From assembly GCA_025352825.1 (NCBI GenBank), contig JANXSG010000135.1:1-64000 (forward strand): 64,000 bases of DNA, read 5' to 3'. Within the stretch, counting starts at the first letter, position 1. The number at the start of each line of letters is the position of its first letter. The notes beneath the pieces are model-generated. The model was given only the letters and a program-made list of their open reading frames with translations. It searched no databases and was not told the DNA's origin. Position numbers and translations under genes: made by a program. Source of the DNA: Chthonomonadaceae bacterium. Its GTDB lineage: Bacteria; Armatimonadota; Chthonomonadetes; Chthonomonadales; Chthonomonadaceae. This document shows, piece after piece, positions 43,899-52,711 of the stretch.

Positions 43899-44885
43899 TC
43901 AGGAGAATCCACTTACTTCGTGGGGGATATACGGCATCTCAAGCGCTAGTATATCTTTGTCAGCAAGTTTTACCGAAAGCGATGCAGCGGCGTCTTCGAG
44001 ATGTTTCATCTTGGTTGCGCCGATAATTGGAGAAGTGACTGTTGATTTATTTAACTGCCAGGCGAGAGCGATCTGCGCCATGGGTACACCGTAAGCGATG
44101 GCTATTTCTGAAACAGAATTCACCACAAGACGATCAGCGTCTTGGGTTTTGCTATAGAGCGTCTTCCCGAAAGCATCTGTGCCTGATCTTTCCGTACTTT
44201 GATGTTCCTCCCAGGGTCGTGCCAGTCTACCACGTGCTAATGGACTCCACGGTATTACCCCGATCCATTCTGATGTGCACAGCCCCATCATCTCTCGCTC
44301 TTCTTCGCGGTACAGCAGATTATAGTGATTCTGCATGGAGACAAATCTAGTCCATCCGTGCTTGTCTGCAATGTAGAGTGATTTCGTGAACTGCCAGGCA
44401 TACATCGAGGAAGCACCGATATAAAGCGCTTTTCCCGCTTTCACCACATCGTGCAGAGCTTCCAATGTCTCCTCAATAGGTGTATCGTAGTCCCATCGAT
44501 GGATCTGGTATATATCTACATAGTCTGTACCCAATCGACAAAGGCTAGCATCGATTTCGGACATAATCGATTTTCGCGACAGCCCCGCACCATTTACATC
44601 CGAACGCATTCTGCCATGCACTTTCGTTGCAATGACCACTTCATCGCGTTTTGCAAAGTCACGCAAAGCTCGCCCAAGTATCTCCTCGCTCGTGCCATCA
44701 GAGTAGACGTTGGCTGTATCGAAGAAGTTGATACCCAAATCGAGCGCTCGCTCAATAAAAGGGCGACTCTTCTCCTCATCCAATGACCATGAATGGCTGC
44801 CTCTATCCGGGACACCGTAGCTCATGCACCCCAAACATATTCGAGATACTTTTAAACCAGTTTTACCAAGATTGATATATTCCAT
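43899..44885 (-). CDS. Aldo/keto reductase (YajO/Tas-like)
   Basis: 328 aa, a full-length (alpha/beta)8 barrel. The catalytic tetrad is visible: Asp in GINFFDTANVYSDG, Tyr 5 residues later, Lys in VVIATKVHG and His in YVDIYQIHRWD. The C-terminal NADPH site has ARGRLARPW and ALAWQLNKSTVTSPIIGATK. It reduces an aldehyde or ketone with NADPH in the cytosol. Convergent with the GDPD-C39 gene. Substrate unknown. Confidence 0.92.
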   Translation of the reverse strand: MEYINLGKTGLKVSRICLGCMSYGVPDRGSHSWSLDEEKSRPFIERALDLGINFFDTANVYSDGTSEEILGRALRDFAKRDEVVIATKVHGRMRSDVNGAGLSRKSIMSEIDASLCRLGTDYVDIYQIHRWDYDTPIEETLEALHDVVKAGKALYIGASSMYAWQFTKSLYIADKHGWTRFVSMQNHYNLLYREEEREMMGLCTSEWIGVIPWSPLARGRLARPWEEHQSTERSGTDAFGKTLYSKTQDADRLVVNSVSEIAIAYGVPMAQIALAWQLNKSTVTSPIIGATKMKHLEDAAASLSVKLADKDILALEMPYIPHEVSGFS

Positions 44886-45076
44886 ACCCGTCTCCTAAAA
44901 GTACCAAACCACAACCAAATATGGCCTGAACATCTATTTTGAATGCTGAAACCATATTTTTTTCTCATTAAGAATACCCCAATACTCCATTTTTGTTAGA
45001 GCGAGCGATTTGAAACATAATAGTTCTGAGCATGGTTGAAGCAGGAAAATATATACCTTTTCATGAATTTCATTTT

Positions 45077-46408
45077 ATGAAAATACCTGTTATAACCGCT
45101 TGTTTAATATCAATCCTGCATTGCCTATTGAATGCCAGTAGTCTAATTGCTCAGCAATCTCCCGCCATCACTCCGCGAATACGGCCTGCCTACGCTGTTC
45201 GACTCGGCGGTGTGTTTTCCATGGGGCTGAGCAAAGGAAGTACACCGTTTGAAGAATCAGCCAATCTAGCAGCTAAAGTTTCCGATGAGAATCGCGTATG
45301 GATTGGAGAAAACTGCGATCTCACTGCTTTCGATTATGTGTCGCTTCCTCCAAGATTTTATGCACCAATCGTGCGTGATCATCCATTATTCACACCTATG
45401 ATTCGAGTAAGCGCCACAAAAATGTTCGAAAATAATAAACACAGCGAGAGCGTCGGTGGCTGGAAAGATGAACTGTTAAAGGCAGCTCTAAAACCAAATT
45501 CTAAAATAATATTACCCATTGATAATCAGGCGCACTGGATGGACTGCTCCTCCAAAGAATGGGCTTCTCACTGGCGCGAACAGGCATATCTCGAAATGCG
45601 CGAAACTGCTGCTCAAGGTGTGGTAGCCACGGATCTGCCTGTGAATCCTAAATTCCCACTATGGACAAGTAGAAACGACACATTTTCGATAAGACTTCAG
45701 TCTGCTTCCGATTTCCTGCAGAGGGTTCATGCTCCCGTGGACTATTTTTTAAATGTGGAGGCAACTGGTTTTAATACTCTTGCTGGCCATACCACACTCC
45801 CACCTGCCTATAGTACAGGACTATCCGAACTCTCAGGGAGATTATGGGACGAGTTAGCGCCACATATCGATGGTGCGTTAGTGAGCGGCTGGGTCTATCC
45901 ATTGGGTGCAGCCAAGCCAACAATAGAAAAGTTTTGGGAGATTGAACTAGAAGCCGCTGACCGATATGCGCGGCAGGATAAAGTATTCATTGCACAAGCC
46001 GCCTATCACAACGATACAGAACTGGAGTATGTGGTAGCGAGCTATCTGTTGGTGGCACACCGACAGGGCAGATTTGTTTTGCAGCCGATGCCAGTTTTTC
46101 CTGGGAGGCGTTTGGATGCAGGGCTAAGTTTACAGGTCTTACAAAAAGAGTTGATTGATAAATCACGGTACTTCAACGTTAAACTTGGATATTCCGATCA
46201 AGAACGCCACCTTATTTCGGCAGAAGGCGGGATGGTCTGGCGCCGCGCCTATGATAGAGGAATAGTGTATGTAAATTCAAGTGACAGTATCACCGTGCGT
46301 ATATTAATGGGTGGAGCAATGCAGCGCATCGATGGTTCTAGAGTGAAATTAGTGCAGCTCAAACCTCATACAGGATGTATCCTGCTCTATTCCACCAGAA
46401 AAATATAG
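45077..46408 (+). CDS. Secreted TIM-barrel-like protein, putative glycoside hydrolase
   Basis: About 443 aa from the ATG at 45077 (signal MKIPVITACLISILHCLLNASSLIAQ). The ORF-track start 15 codons upstream is rejected. The body has barrel-like strands (RIRPAYAVRLGGVF, VWIGENCDLTAFDYVSLPP, HIDGALVSGWVYPLG, FVLQPMPVFPG) and resembles uncharacterised glycosyl-hydrolase-like families, but no catalytic acids are certain. GIVYVNSSDSITVRI near the end is a beta-domain. Periplasmic or secreted. The MITE copy 2 follows 16 bases after its stop. Confidence 0.55.
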   Translation: MKIPVITACLISILHCLLNASSLIAQQSPAITPRIRPAYAVRLGGVFSMGLSKGSTPFEESANLAAKVSDENRVWIGENCDLTAFDYVSLPPRFYAPIVRDHPLFTPMIRVSATKMFENNKHSESVGGWKDELLKAALKPNSKIILPIDNQAHWMDCSSKEWASHWREQAYLEMRETAAQGVVATDLPVNPKFPLWTSRNDTFSIRLQSASDFLQRVHAPVDYFLNVEATGFNTLAGHTTLPPAYSTGLSELSGRLWDELAPHIDGALVSGWVYPLGAAKPTIEKFWEIELEAADRYARQDKVFIAQAAYHNDTELEYVVASYLLVAHRQGRFVLQPMPVFPGRRLDAGLSLQVLQKELIDKSRYFNVKLGYSDQERHLISAEGGMVWRRAYDRGIVYVNSSDSITVRILMGGAMQRIDGSRVKLVQLKPHTGCILLYSTRKI

Positions 46409-46424
46409 AACATTGATTTAGCAT

Positions 46425-46722
46425 GAGGTAATTGCAAAAGTCAGTGCAAATGCATATTTCAGCCATCACCCCCCGACCCCCTCCCAAAAACAGGAGAGGG
46501 GGTCGGGAGGGCGGGTCAAAAGTCTTTCTGAAATTTTCGATTGAAAAAAATCGCTCTACAATGCCCACACAAGCGACGAAGATTTTTTTGACGCTGATCT
46601 GCCATTGAAAAATAGCGAATTTTAGCCCATTTACAGTCCGAAAGAGACTTTTGACCCACCCTCTCGGGGGGTGAGAACCTGAACGAGTTTTTCAACTATC
46701 TTGAGACTTTTGCAATTACCTC
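46425..46722. mobile_element. MITE copy 2 (298 bp), non-autonomous
   Basis: A perfect 18-bp terminal inverted repeat: GAGGTAATTGCAAAAGTC at 46425-46442 and its complement at 46705-46722. Next to the left end is the CCCCGACCCCCTCCC hairpin. The core is bounded by GGGTCAAAAGTCTTTC and GAAAGAGACTTTTGACCC, a second nested inverted repeat, and closely matches the core of copy 1. No ORF is present, and the flanks show no target duplication. Confidence 0.8.
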
Positions 46723-46784
46723 GCGAGAGTTTCATATTAGATATTCTGAAGGAATATCTCCCTCTGAAATCGAAATTTTAATTT

Positions 46785-47744
46785 ATGGAATATTACCTCG
46801 GCATAGATAGCGGCGGCTCGAAAACAGCCGCACTCATAACCAACTCAGATGGCCAGGAGCTAGGTATCGGGCTCGGTGGTCCTGGAAGCCTCGCAATCCA
46901 GGATGAGGCCGAACTGCGCCATTCGCTACTACAGTCTATCCGGGGTGCTTTGAAATTGGCAGGGATTCCTCTCGATATGAGGTACAAATCGGTCTGTGTT
47001 GGTATCGCTGGTTATTCCGCAGAGCAGAAGAGAGCTTCATATTTTCAGATGCTTCAGGAGACTCTGCTTTCCGAATGTTATCGTATAGAACCAGACTATC
47101 TCACGGCTTATTGGGGCGCTTCGGGAGGTTCTCCAGGAATCGTGGTAATTGCTGGTACTGGCGCTGTCTCATTCGGGCGAAATTCTAAAGGGGAGACACT
47201 CAGGGAAGATGGCTTGGGTTACCTTCTCGGAGATCGAGGCAGCGGGTTCAATCTTGGGCTTCGTGTTATCAGTGGTGTGCTTGAAGAGATGAAAGAGTGC
47301 CGGATATCTCCTCTCTCCAAAAAAATTCTCGAAGAGACAGAAACACACTCTCAAAATGAGATCATGCAGTGGCTATATGGTAATTTCAGCACGGCAAAAG
47401 TTGCCGCGATTGCGCCAATAGTTGGGGAATTCGCTGATGCGGGCGACCAAATTGCGCGCGCACATATTTCGGAAATGGCCAGAAGGCTCCGTCATGCCGT
47501 TCGTCAGATTAGACATCGGTTATGGATGCCGCGAGACATACCTGTCTACACACTTGGTGGACTCTGGAATATTGGCAGCTTCTTTCAAGAGGAGTTTCAA
47601 GATCCCCAGTGGCGGCCAGAGTTGGAATACGCTTTTGTCACGCAGCAGATCCCAGGGGGGCGTTTTAATATTACGGATGCGAAATGTGACGCTTTGCAAG
47701 GTGCGGCGCTTCTCGCAAGAGAGGAGTGCATATGTTTAAAATAG
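46785..47744 (+). CDS. BadF/BadG-type ATPase, N-acetylglucosamine-kinase-like
   Basis: 319 aa of the ASKHA fold. The phosphate-1 loop is YLGIDSGGSKTAALI at the very start, GGPGSLA follows, the phosphate-2 region is VVIAGTGAVSFG, and GYLLGDRGSGFNLGLRVI is typical of N-acetylglucosamine kinase and the BadF family. GGLWNIGSFF is the adenosine motif. A sugar kinase role (amino-sugar salvage) is likely. It overlaps the next gene by 13 bases. No benzoyl-CoA reductase subunits are near. Confidence 0.85.
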   Translation: MEYYLGIDSGGSKTAALITNSDGQELGIGLGGPGSLAIQDEAELRHSLLQSIRGALKLAGIPLDMRYKSVCVGIAGYSAEQKRASYFQMLQETLLSECYRIEPDYLTAYWGASGGSPGIVVIAGTGAVSFGRNSKGETLREDGLGYLLGDRGSGFNLGLRVISGVLEEMKECRISPLSKKILEETETHSQNEIMQWLYGNFSTAKVAAIAPIVGEFADAGDQIARAHISEMARRLRHAVRQIRHRLWMPRDIPVYTLGGLWNIGSFFQEEFQDPQWRPELEYAFVTQQIPGGRFNITDAKCDALQGAALLAREECICLK

Positions 47745-48460
47745 CAGTTTGGACAGTTTTACTGTTAAATACATCCCTGGTGATAGCAGCTTCAGATAAA
47801 TCAATTCATGATTGGAGCAGCTGTAAAAATATCCACACGATTGTGGTTTTGCCCGTTGTAATTTGCACAGGAGCTCTTAGTCAGCCAGCGCATGAAGAAT
47901 CTACAAGAGATTATCAGAAAAATCTACGATTATTACTCCAACGTTTCGACACTGCATTCGCTAATCGACTTCAGGAGAATCCACAGTTCAAACTGACGCT
48001 GATGAACAAGGTGATGAGCGCCAAACAAAAATCTGAATTTCGTAATGTCGTGGGCTATAAACAGCTATCAGGAAAGCAAAGCAGCGACTGGCCATCGCCT
48101 GATTTAAGCACAGCCATGAACCTGGCGAAACTTCTAAAGGCAGACGCTGTATTAATCAGCGCCTTGAGAGAACCAGCAAGTATTGGTGAAGGGCTACAGC
48201 TTAATCATCAAACCTGGAATATTAACCCATTTAATATTGGCCTCAGGCACATCAAGCCACATGTCGTGTCACCAAGAGTACAGGCGATACTCATTAGCCG
48301 TGCAGGAAATATAGTTTGGCGAGATGAAGAATTGGCAAACCACCCACGAACTAAACCATCGACTGCAAGAAACCTGCATGCCGACTGGCTGGATTCCACA
48401 GATGAAGTTGCTTCACTCCTGGCAGACAGCCTGGAACAGAAAGCTCCTCCAAAGCAGTAA
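47732..48460 (+). CDS. Secreted protein of unknown function, LpoB/CsgG-like pattern
   Basis: About 242 aa from the ATG at 47732 (GAGAGGAG 5-7 bases upstream, signal MFKIAVWTVLLLNTSLVIAAS). It overlaps the kinase stop by 13 bases, so translation is coupled. The mature part has IHTIVVLPVVI, FANRLQENPQFKLTLMNKV, LAKLLKADAVLISALRE and VQAILISRAGNIVWRDE, in the order seen in CsgG/LpoB/TolB-N-like periplasmic domains. No lipobox Cys is present. This is a pattern resemblance only; the function is not assigned. Confidence 0.55.
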   Translation: MFKIAVWTVLLLNTSLVIAASDKSIHDWSSCKNIHTIVVLPVVICTGALSQPAHEESTRDYQKNLRLLLQRFDTAFANRLQENPQFKLTLMNKVMSAKQKSEFRNVVGYKQLSGKQSSDWPSPDLSTAMNLAKLLKADAVLISALREPASIGEGLQLNHQTWNINPFNIGLRHIKPHVVSPRVQAILISRAGNIVWRDEELANHPRTKPSTARNLHADWLDSTDEVASLLADSLEQKAPPKQ

Positions 48461-48496
48461 TCCTCCCGACTGCCTAGGCAATGCGGAAGGATTTCA

Positions 48497-48859
48497 CAGG
48501 CGGTCTATAAGCCGGGTTTTGTATCTGTATGGCCATCTCTCTAGGGAGCCGGTTGCCCGTCTCCTCAAGCGGTCTTTCCCGGAGGGTCCGCGAGCCGCAT
48601 CAACCCCTCCTTATTCGACCTTGCTCCCGATGGGGTTTACCTGGCAGATGTGTCTCCACACCTCCGGTGCGCTCTTACCGCACCATTTCACCGTTGCCTG
48701 CGAACAGGCTGTGTCATTTCTGTGGCACTTTCCGTCGGGTTGCCCCGCCCGGACGTTATCCGGCATCGTGCCCTATGGAGCCCGGACTTTCCTCTACGGA
48801 GTATTCAGTCTTGAGCAAGCTCAATTCACTACTATCGCAGCGACCACCCGACCGCCTGC
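48497..48859 (-). ncRNA. rnpB: RNase P RNA (class A)
   Basis: Read on the minus strand, P1 is CAGGCGGTC pairing with GACCGCCTG at the 3' end (48850-48859 with 48497-48505). The P4 signature AGAGGAAAGTCCGGGCTCC follows. Then come the P10/11 region with ACAGAAA, GTGCGGTAAGAGCGCACC, the CCA-contacting AGGAGGGGTTGATGCGGC region and CCGGCTTATAGACCGCC near the end. It is the catalytic RNA that trims tRNA 5' leaders. Two ORFs of the track over it are meaningless. Ends are placed by P1 and may be a few bases off. Confidence 0.95.
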
Positions 48860-48864
48860 ATTAT

Positions 48865-48893
48865 ATTATACCTCTTCTAGGGGTATTGGTCAA
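48865..48893 (-). promoter_or_regulatory. rnpB promoter
   Basis: On the minus strand TTGACC (48888-48893), exactly 17 bases, then a consensus TATAAT (48865-48870), 5-6 bases before the RNA 5' end. A strong sigma-70 type promoter suits a stable RNA gene. Confidence 0.88.
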
Positions 48894-49049
48894 ATCACTC
48901 TGAATAAAAATAAGAACTCACTCATGCGCATTTATGTGATGATTATATTGACAGTCCGTGTATTTGCGTGATAGTATTGAAATGAAGTTATGAGCTCACA
49001 AATTCCAAATTGACAATAACTACTGTAGTGAAACGGACTATTCCACTAA

Positions 49050-50195
49050 ATGAATTTATCTCTCTCAAACTTTAAATTCGCACATGTTTTTAACGTTGCC
49101 ATCCTGATATTTATAGGAACGATCATGCCACAGTCGGCACACACTCAGAATGCCAACATTCCAACTCCACAAATACTGATAGAATCTTGGCAAAAGCTGA
49201 TTGATGATCTAAAATCCTCGGTACGATCTTATCGGCTGGAAGGGAGTATAGAACCCGCCGCATATTCTGATGGCCGCCAGACAAATTCTCAGAATGGAAT
49301 ACAAGCAAGCGGAAGTATAAACTCTCCACCCACCTATATGAAAAACTGGACAGCAATCGATAGTGGATATAAATTTTTTTGGGAGTTTGAAACCGATAGA
49401 GGTTCTCACAAAATGGCTTGCAGTGGAGATGAGTACGATATCTACTCAAAATTCCCAAACGCAAGTGGAATTGGAATTCACAATAGACTTAAAGCAGAGA
49501 ACATCAACAACTATTTTATACATGTCTATGCGTTTCGTGTGCCATTTCGTATTGAAGATATACTTCTTCATCCATCTCTTGTTTGCTCGACAGCTCAGAA
49601 TAGTGAAAGACCTCTTGCCGACTTCTATCGATCACAGGGTCAGAATTTGAAAGTGGTGGGAGAGGAGCGGATAGATAACTGGAACAGTTATCATCTGCAG
49701 CTTATCCCGGGATTTAAAACCTCTCTGACAACTTTTGCCAGCGATGTATGGATCGCTAAAATCGAAGGTAGATTCATACCAATACAGTTCGATTTTAGTG
49801 ATGGAAACAGTATCAGATACGTGCGCCTTACTTTCACGAAAGGGCAGAAGTTGGGCAGTGGATGGGTGCCTACCGAGTATAAAGTATATATCTACAATCA
49901 CTTAAAACCGCCGGCAGGGTCGGCTGATTCTCCACATCCAGATGTGATACAAACATGCACATTGAATATGAGTGAGATAAATACCGATTTTCCTCAAGGC
50001 ACATTTCGAATTACCTTTCCAGCCAATACAGAAATAGTGTTGTATGGTGATAATCTCGGTGTATCAAAGTCGCCTCAAATCTTTGGAAAATCGCTATTGG
50101 CGGGTTCGGCAGTGAAAATAGTATTCATTATTGTAATTGCGGCATCAATATTTATTTTCTATTTATCACGTGCAAAAGGCCAGAAGAACGCGTAG
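49050..50195 (+). CDS. Secreted/membrane-tethered protein of unknown function
   Basis: 381 aa. A signal peptide (about 13-32, ending QSAHTQ) precedes a beta-rich body with many aromatic strands (YKFFWEFETDRGSHKMACSGDEY, DNWNSYHLQLIPGF). The C-terminus has a membrane helix (SAVKIVFIIVIAASIFIFYL) and a short basic tail. The middle recalls outer-membrane lipoprotein-sorting (LolA-like) curved-sheet proteins, but I would not assign it. Single gene, divergent from rnpB and convergent with the AAC(3)-like gene. Confidence 0.6.
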   Translation: MNLSLSNFKFAHVFNVAILIFIGTIMPQSAHTQNANIPTPQILIESWQKLIDDLKSSVRSYRLEGSIEPAAYSDGRQTNSQNGIQASGSINSPPTYMKNWTAIDSGYKFFWEFETDRGSHKMACSGDEYDIYSKFPNASGIGIHNRLKAENINNYFIHVYAFRVPFRIEDILLHPSLVCSTAQNSERPLADFYRSQGQNLKVVGEERIDNWNSYHLQLIPGFKTSLTTFASDVWIAKIEGRFIPIQFDFSDGNSIRYVRLTFTKGQKLGSGWVPTEYKVYIYNHLKPPAGSADSPHPDVIQTCTLNMSEINTDFPQGTFRITFPANTEIVLYGDNLGVSKSPQIFGKSLLAGSAVKIVFIIVIAASIFIFYLSRAKGQKNA

Positions 50196-50241
50196 CTACC
50201 CCATCCTCCCTGCCTCCTTCAACCAAATACACGAGATACGG

Positions 50242-51111
50242 TTATTCAAGATCAAGCTCTGCAGATATGGCTCCTTGCGAAAGCGCCAACATTTTACGGG
50301 CTGGAACACACCACTTACATTCAGGGATATCACATAGAAGCCCTGCAGAATCGCCCTGAAGAAGTGATATTCCTAAAGAGACAAGCTGCCTCTGTGACAT
50401 CAACTGGCTGGGAGCATCTCCCACCACACCGCGTTTCACCAGGCGCGACTGAATAGCAAGCGGCTCAATTTTCACAAATCCTTCACTGCATTCCGGGCTT
50501 CCTTTCATTACACTCCAGGTATCTGGAGTCGTTTTCAACGTCGCCGACCGATTGATATAGGGGACATCTGCCCAGAATTCTGCAAGGTGAAGCGAGGAGT
50601 TTGACTTATGGGATACGCCCAGCAATAGTATTTTGCCATCGATTTGATGAAGCCTTGCCAGAGGGCTATTTTCGCCCAAAGGGAAATGGAAAGGTGCGTT
50701 CCGGGTTAAAAATTCCGCATTCTTTCCCAGCGCAGCGAAGGAGACAATGGGATGTGAACTGCGAAACGCCCCTGGTTGTTTACGAACAAACTCCGGAAAA
50801 TAACCGATCCACTCTGTATGGGTAGGCGAAGTATCGGGGTTGAAGAGCGGTATTGATTCCCTGGCAAGCACCAGAGCTTCCAGAGTTTTTGGCGGATTAT
50901 GCCATCCGGCAGGATCGGAATGTGCAAATGTGAATGTAGGAACCAATAGCGTTCCTTCAGTCCCAAGTACTTCTCTGATTGCATTAAGCAAAGTCTCGGG
51001 TCCCGACTGCATTCTGCCAACTCTACGCAGAGAGGTATGTAATAACACAGAATCGCCTGCGCCTAGTCCAATTCTATCCAGATCGTCTGTGAGTTGATCC
51101 TCAGTCCACAT
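50242..51111 (-). CDS. AAC(3)-family N-acetyltransferase-like protein
   Basis: 289 aa, the usual length. DSVLLHTSLRRVGRM, LGTEGTLLVPTFTF, PTHTEWIGYFPEFVRKQPGAFRSSHPIVSFAALG and LLLGVSHKSNSSLHLAEFWADVPY are the family's motifs, with the His of SLHLAE in the expected place. Known members acetylate aminoglycosides at N3, but many chromosomal ones act on other amines or on glycan precursors. There is no mobile context, so resistance should not be inferred. It is 60 bases from the phosphodiesterase gene upstream on the same strand. Confidence 0.85.
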   Translation of the reverse strand: MWTEDQLTDDLDRIGLGAGDSVLLHTSLRRVGRMQSGPETLLNAIREVLGTEGTLLVPTFTFAHSDPAGWHNPPKTLEALVLARESIPLFNPDTSPTHTEWIGYFPEFVRKQPGAFRSSHPIVSFAALGKNAEFLTRNAPFHFPLGENSPLARLHQIDGKILLLGVSHKSNSSLHLAEFWADVPYINRSATLKTTPDTWSVMKGSPECSEGFVKIEPLAIQSRLVKRGVVGDAPSQLMSQRQLVSLGISLLQGDSAGLLCDIPECKWCVPARKMLALSQGAISAELDLE

Positions 51112-51170
51112 CTAAAATCAGCTCCTTCCTTGTTTGCTTTAAACGTGCCTTATTGCCAGAATCGTATAAT

Positions 51171-52673
51171 TTAGAGGTACCCAAGATCTTCTAATCTTCG
51201 AGCGAGTTCTTCCTCTTCCTCTTCAGAATAGGCCGTATCCTGAAGCGATTCCATGGCAGAACTGATGGGAGCCCGCCCCATTCCCTTGGGAGGAACTATG
51301 CCTATTTTATTTAGTACAGTGGGTGCAATATCATATAAAGAAAGTCCCACCCGAAGATGTGAGGCTGGGATATATGTTGGGGGATTCGCAGATTGTAAAT
51401 GTATTTCAGAAACATCCGCCATAAGAAATATACCATGTTGTGCATGATTAGCATCATCGGGGCCGGTATCGTTTTCGTGCGTCCATATGCTTGCGTGCCC
51501 TATGCTGCCTACCGATCTCCAATGCAAATCGCCAAAATAGACAATAAGATCGGGAGCGACGCCATTAATCTCTGCATAAATCTGATTGGGCCGAAATATA
51601 CGATTTCCAAGCAGCGTTCCGTTTTCATCCGTTTGCGCTTCGAGCTTACTCTGGATTTCTCTTTTGAGGCTTTCTATCTCAGTAACTTTAACGTTTCCTG
51701 TTGGTTCCCTTCCTTCTACGTTTAGAAACAGTCTTCCATAGTATCCACCATCTCCCCATGCCTTCGTATTCTTCCAATCGACAAGATCCGGGCTGAATTT
51801 GCTCACAGTATCGTATGGCTCTTTCAATACAAGATAGCCCTCTTGAATGAGCCACTGATTGAAACAGAGTCCACCATCCATCCTTTTAGCACCGTGATCG
51901 GAAACAATGAGCAGCGTTGTATCTTCTTCTAGCCTTGAAATAAACTCTCCGAGATGTGCATCCAACGCAATATAGTAGTCACGAATGGCGTGTTCCAGAA
52001 TATGTCCAGCTTCGTATTTTACATGCTTAGGATCGAAATATTTCCAGAATGCGTGGTGAAGCCTATCTGGTCCCATTTCCACCATTATGAAAAAGTCCCA
52101 TGGCTTATTTATCAGGAGATGGGTCGCCAGCTGAAATCTTTGAGCCGTCATCTCATAGATTTCTTTAAGCAGTTGATTTTTATTATCTGTACGAAAATTA
52201 CGGGTATCCAGAATGTAATCCCCTACAACATCGCGAATTTCATGCTTCAATTCTGATGGGAATGTGTAGTCACTGGAAATATCCGGCGCGAGAAAATCAG
52301 AGATGAGGAGTCCGTTTATGGGACGGGGCGGATAAGTAAGCGGTACGCCCAGCGCGATTGTCTTCTTCCCAGCTTCAGCTAGAACATCCCAAATCGCGGG
52401 CATTTTTACCATACGGCTGCTGGCAAAACCGAGTCCATCGTAGGAATTATCTTTGCGATTCCGGAAGCCATAGATACCCAGCGTTCCAGGATCTTGGCCA
52501 GTCATCATGCACATCCATGCAGGCACCGTAATCGGAGGTATTGAGCTTTCTAAAGAACCGTAGATGCCTGCAAGCATGACTCTTCTAAAATTGGGGAGCA
52601 GATCACTCCAGAGATCAAAGACAAATTCGGGTGGCACACAATCCAGACCCACAATAACCACTCTACTGGACAT
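51171..52673 (-). CDS. Alkaline phosphatase superfamily hydrolase (nucleotide pyrophosphatase/phosphodiesterase type)
   Basis: 500 aa. VVIVGLDCVPPEF (metal D), the Thr nucleophile in PPITVPAWMCMMTGQDPG, TLLIVSDHGAKRMDGG and DANHAQHGIFLMA (metal D/H) are present in order. The tail EEEEELARRLEDLGYL is the acidic helix common in these predicted AP-superfamily proteins. It should cleave a phosphodiester or pyrophosphate bond. No signal peptide, so cytosolic. It sits between GH2 and AAC(3)-like genes on the same strand, with short gaps, in a possible operon. Substrate unknown. Confidence 0.88.
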   Translation of the reverse strand: MSSRVVIVGLDCVPPEFVFDLWSDLLPNFRRVMLAGIYGSLESSIPPITVPAWMCMMTGQDPGTLGIYGFRNRKDNSYDGLGFASSRMVKMPAIWDVLAEAGKKTIALGVPLTYPPRPINGLLISDFLAPDISSDYTFPSELKHEIRDVVGDYILDTRNFRTDNKNQLLKEIYEMTAQRFQLATHLLINKPWDFFIMVEMGPDRLHHAFWKYFDPKHVKYEAGHILEHAIRDYYIALDAHLGEFISRLEEDTTLLIVSDHGAKRMDGGLCFNQWLIQEGYLVLKEPYDTVSKFSPDLVDWKNTKAWGDGGYYGRLFLNVEGREPTGNVKVTEIESLKREIQSKLEAQTDENGTLLGNRIFRPNQIYAEINGVAPDLIVYFGDLHWRSVGSIGHASIWTHENDTGPDDANHAQHGIFLMADVSEIHLQSANPPTYIPASHLRVGLSLYDIAPTVLNKIGIVPPKGMGRAPISSAMESLQDTAYSEEEEEELARRLEDLGYL

Positions 52674-52711
52674 AAGCTTTCCTAACTATGTGAAATTTCT
52701 ATAAAATTGAT

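Noticed and set aside
48324-48971. 215- and 124-aa plus-strand ORFs
   Set aside because: They lie over RNase P RNA on the other strand; the RNA signatures explain the sequence and the ORFs have no family pattern.
50242-51111. Aminoglycoside resistance gene
   Set aside because: The AAC(3)-like family is broad and there is no mobile context; resistance cannot be inferred.
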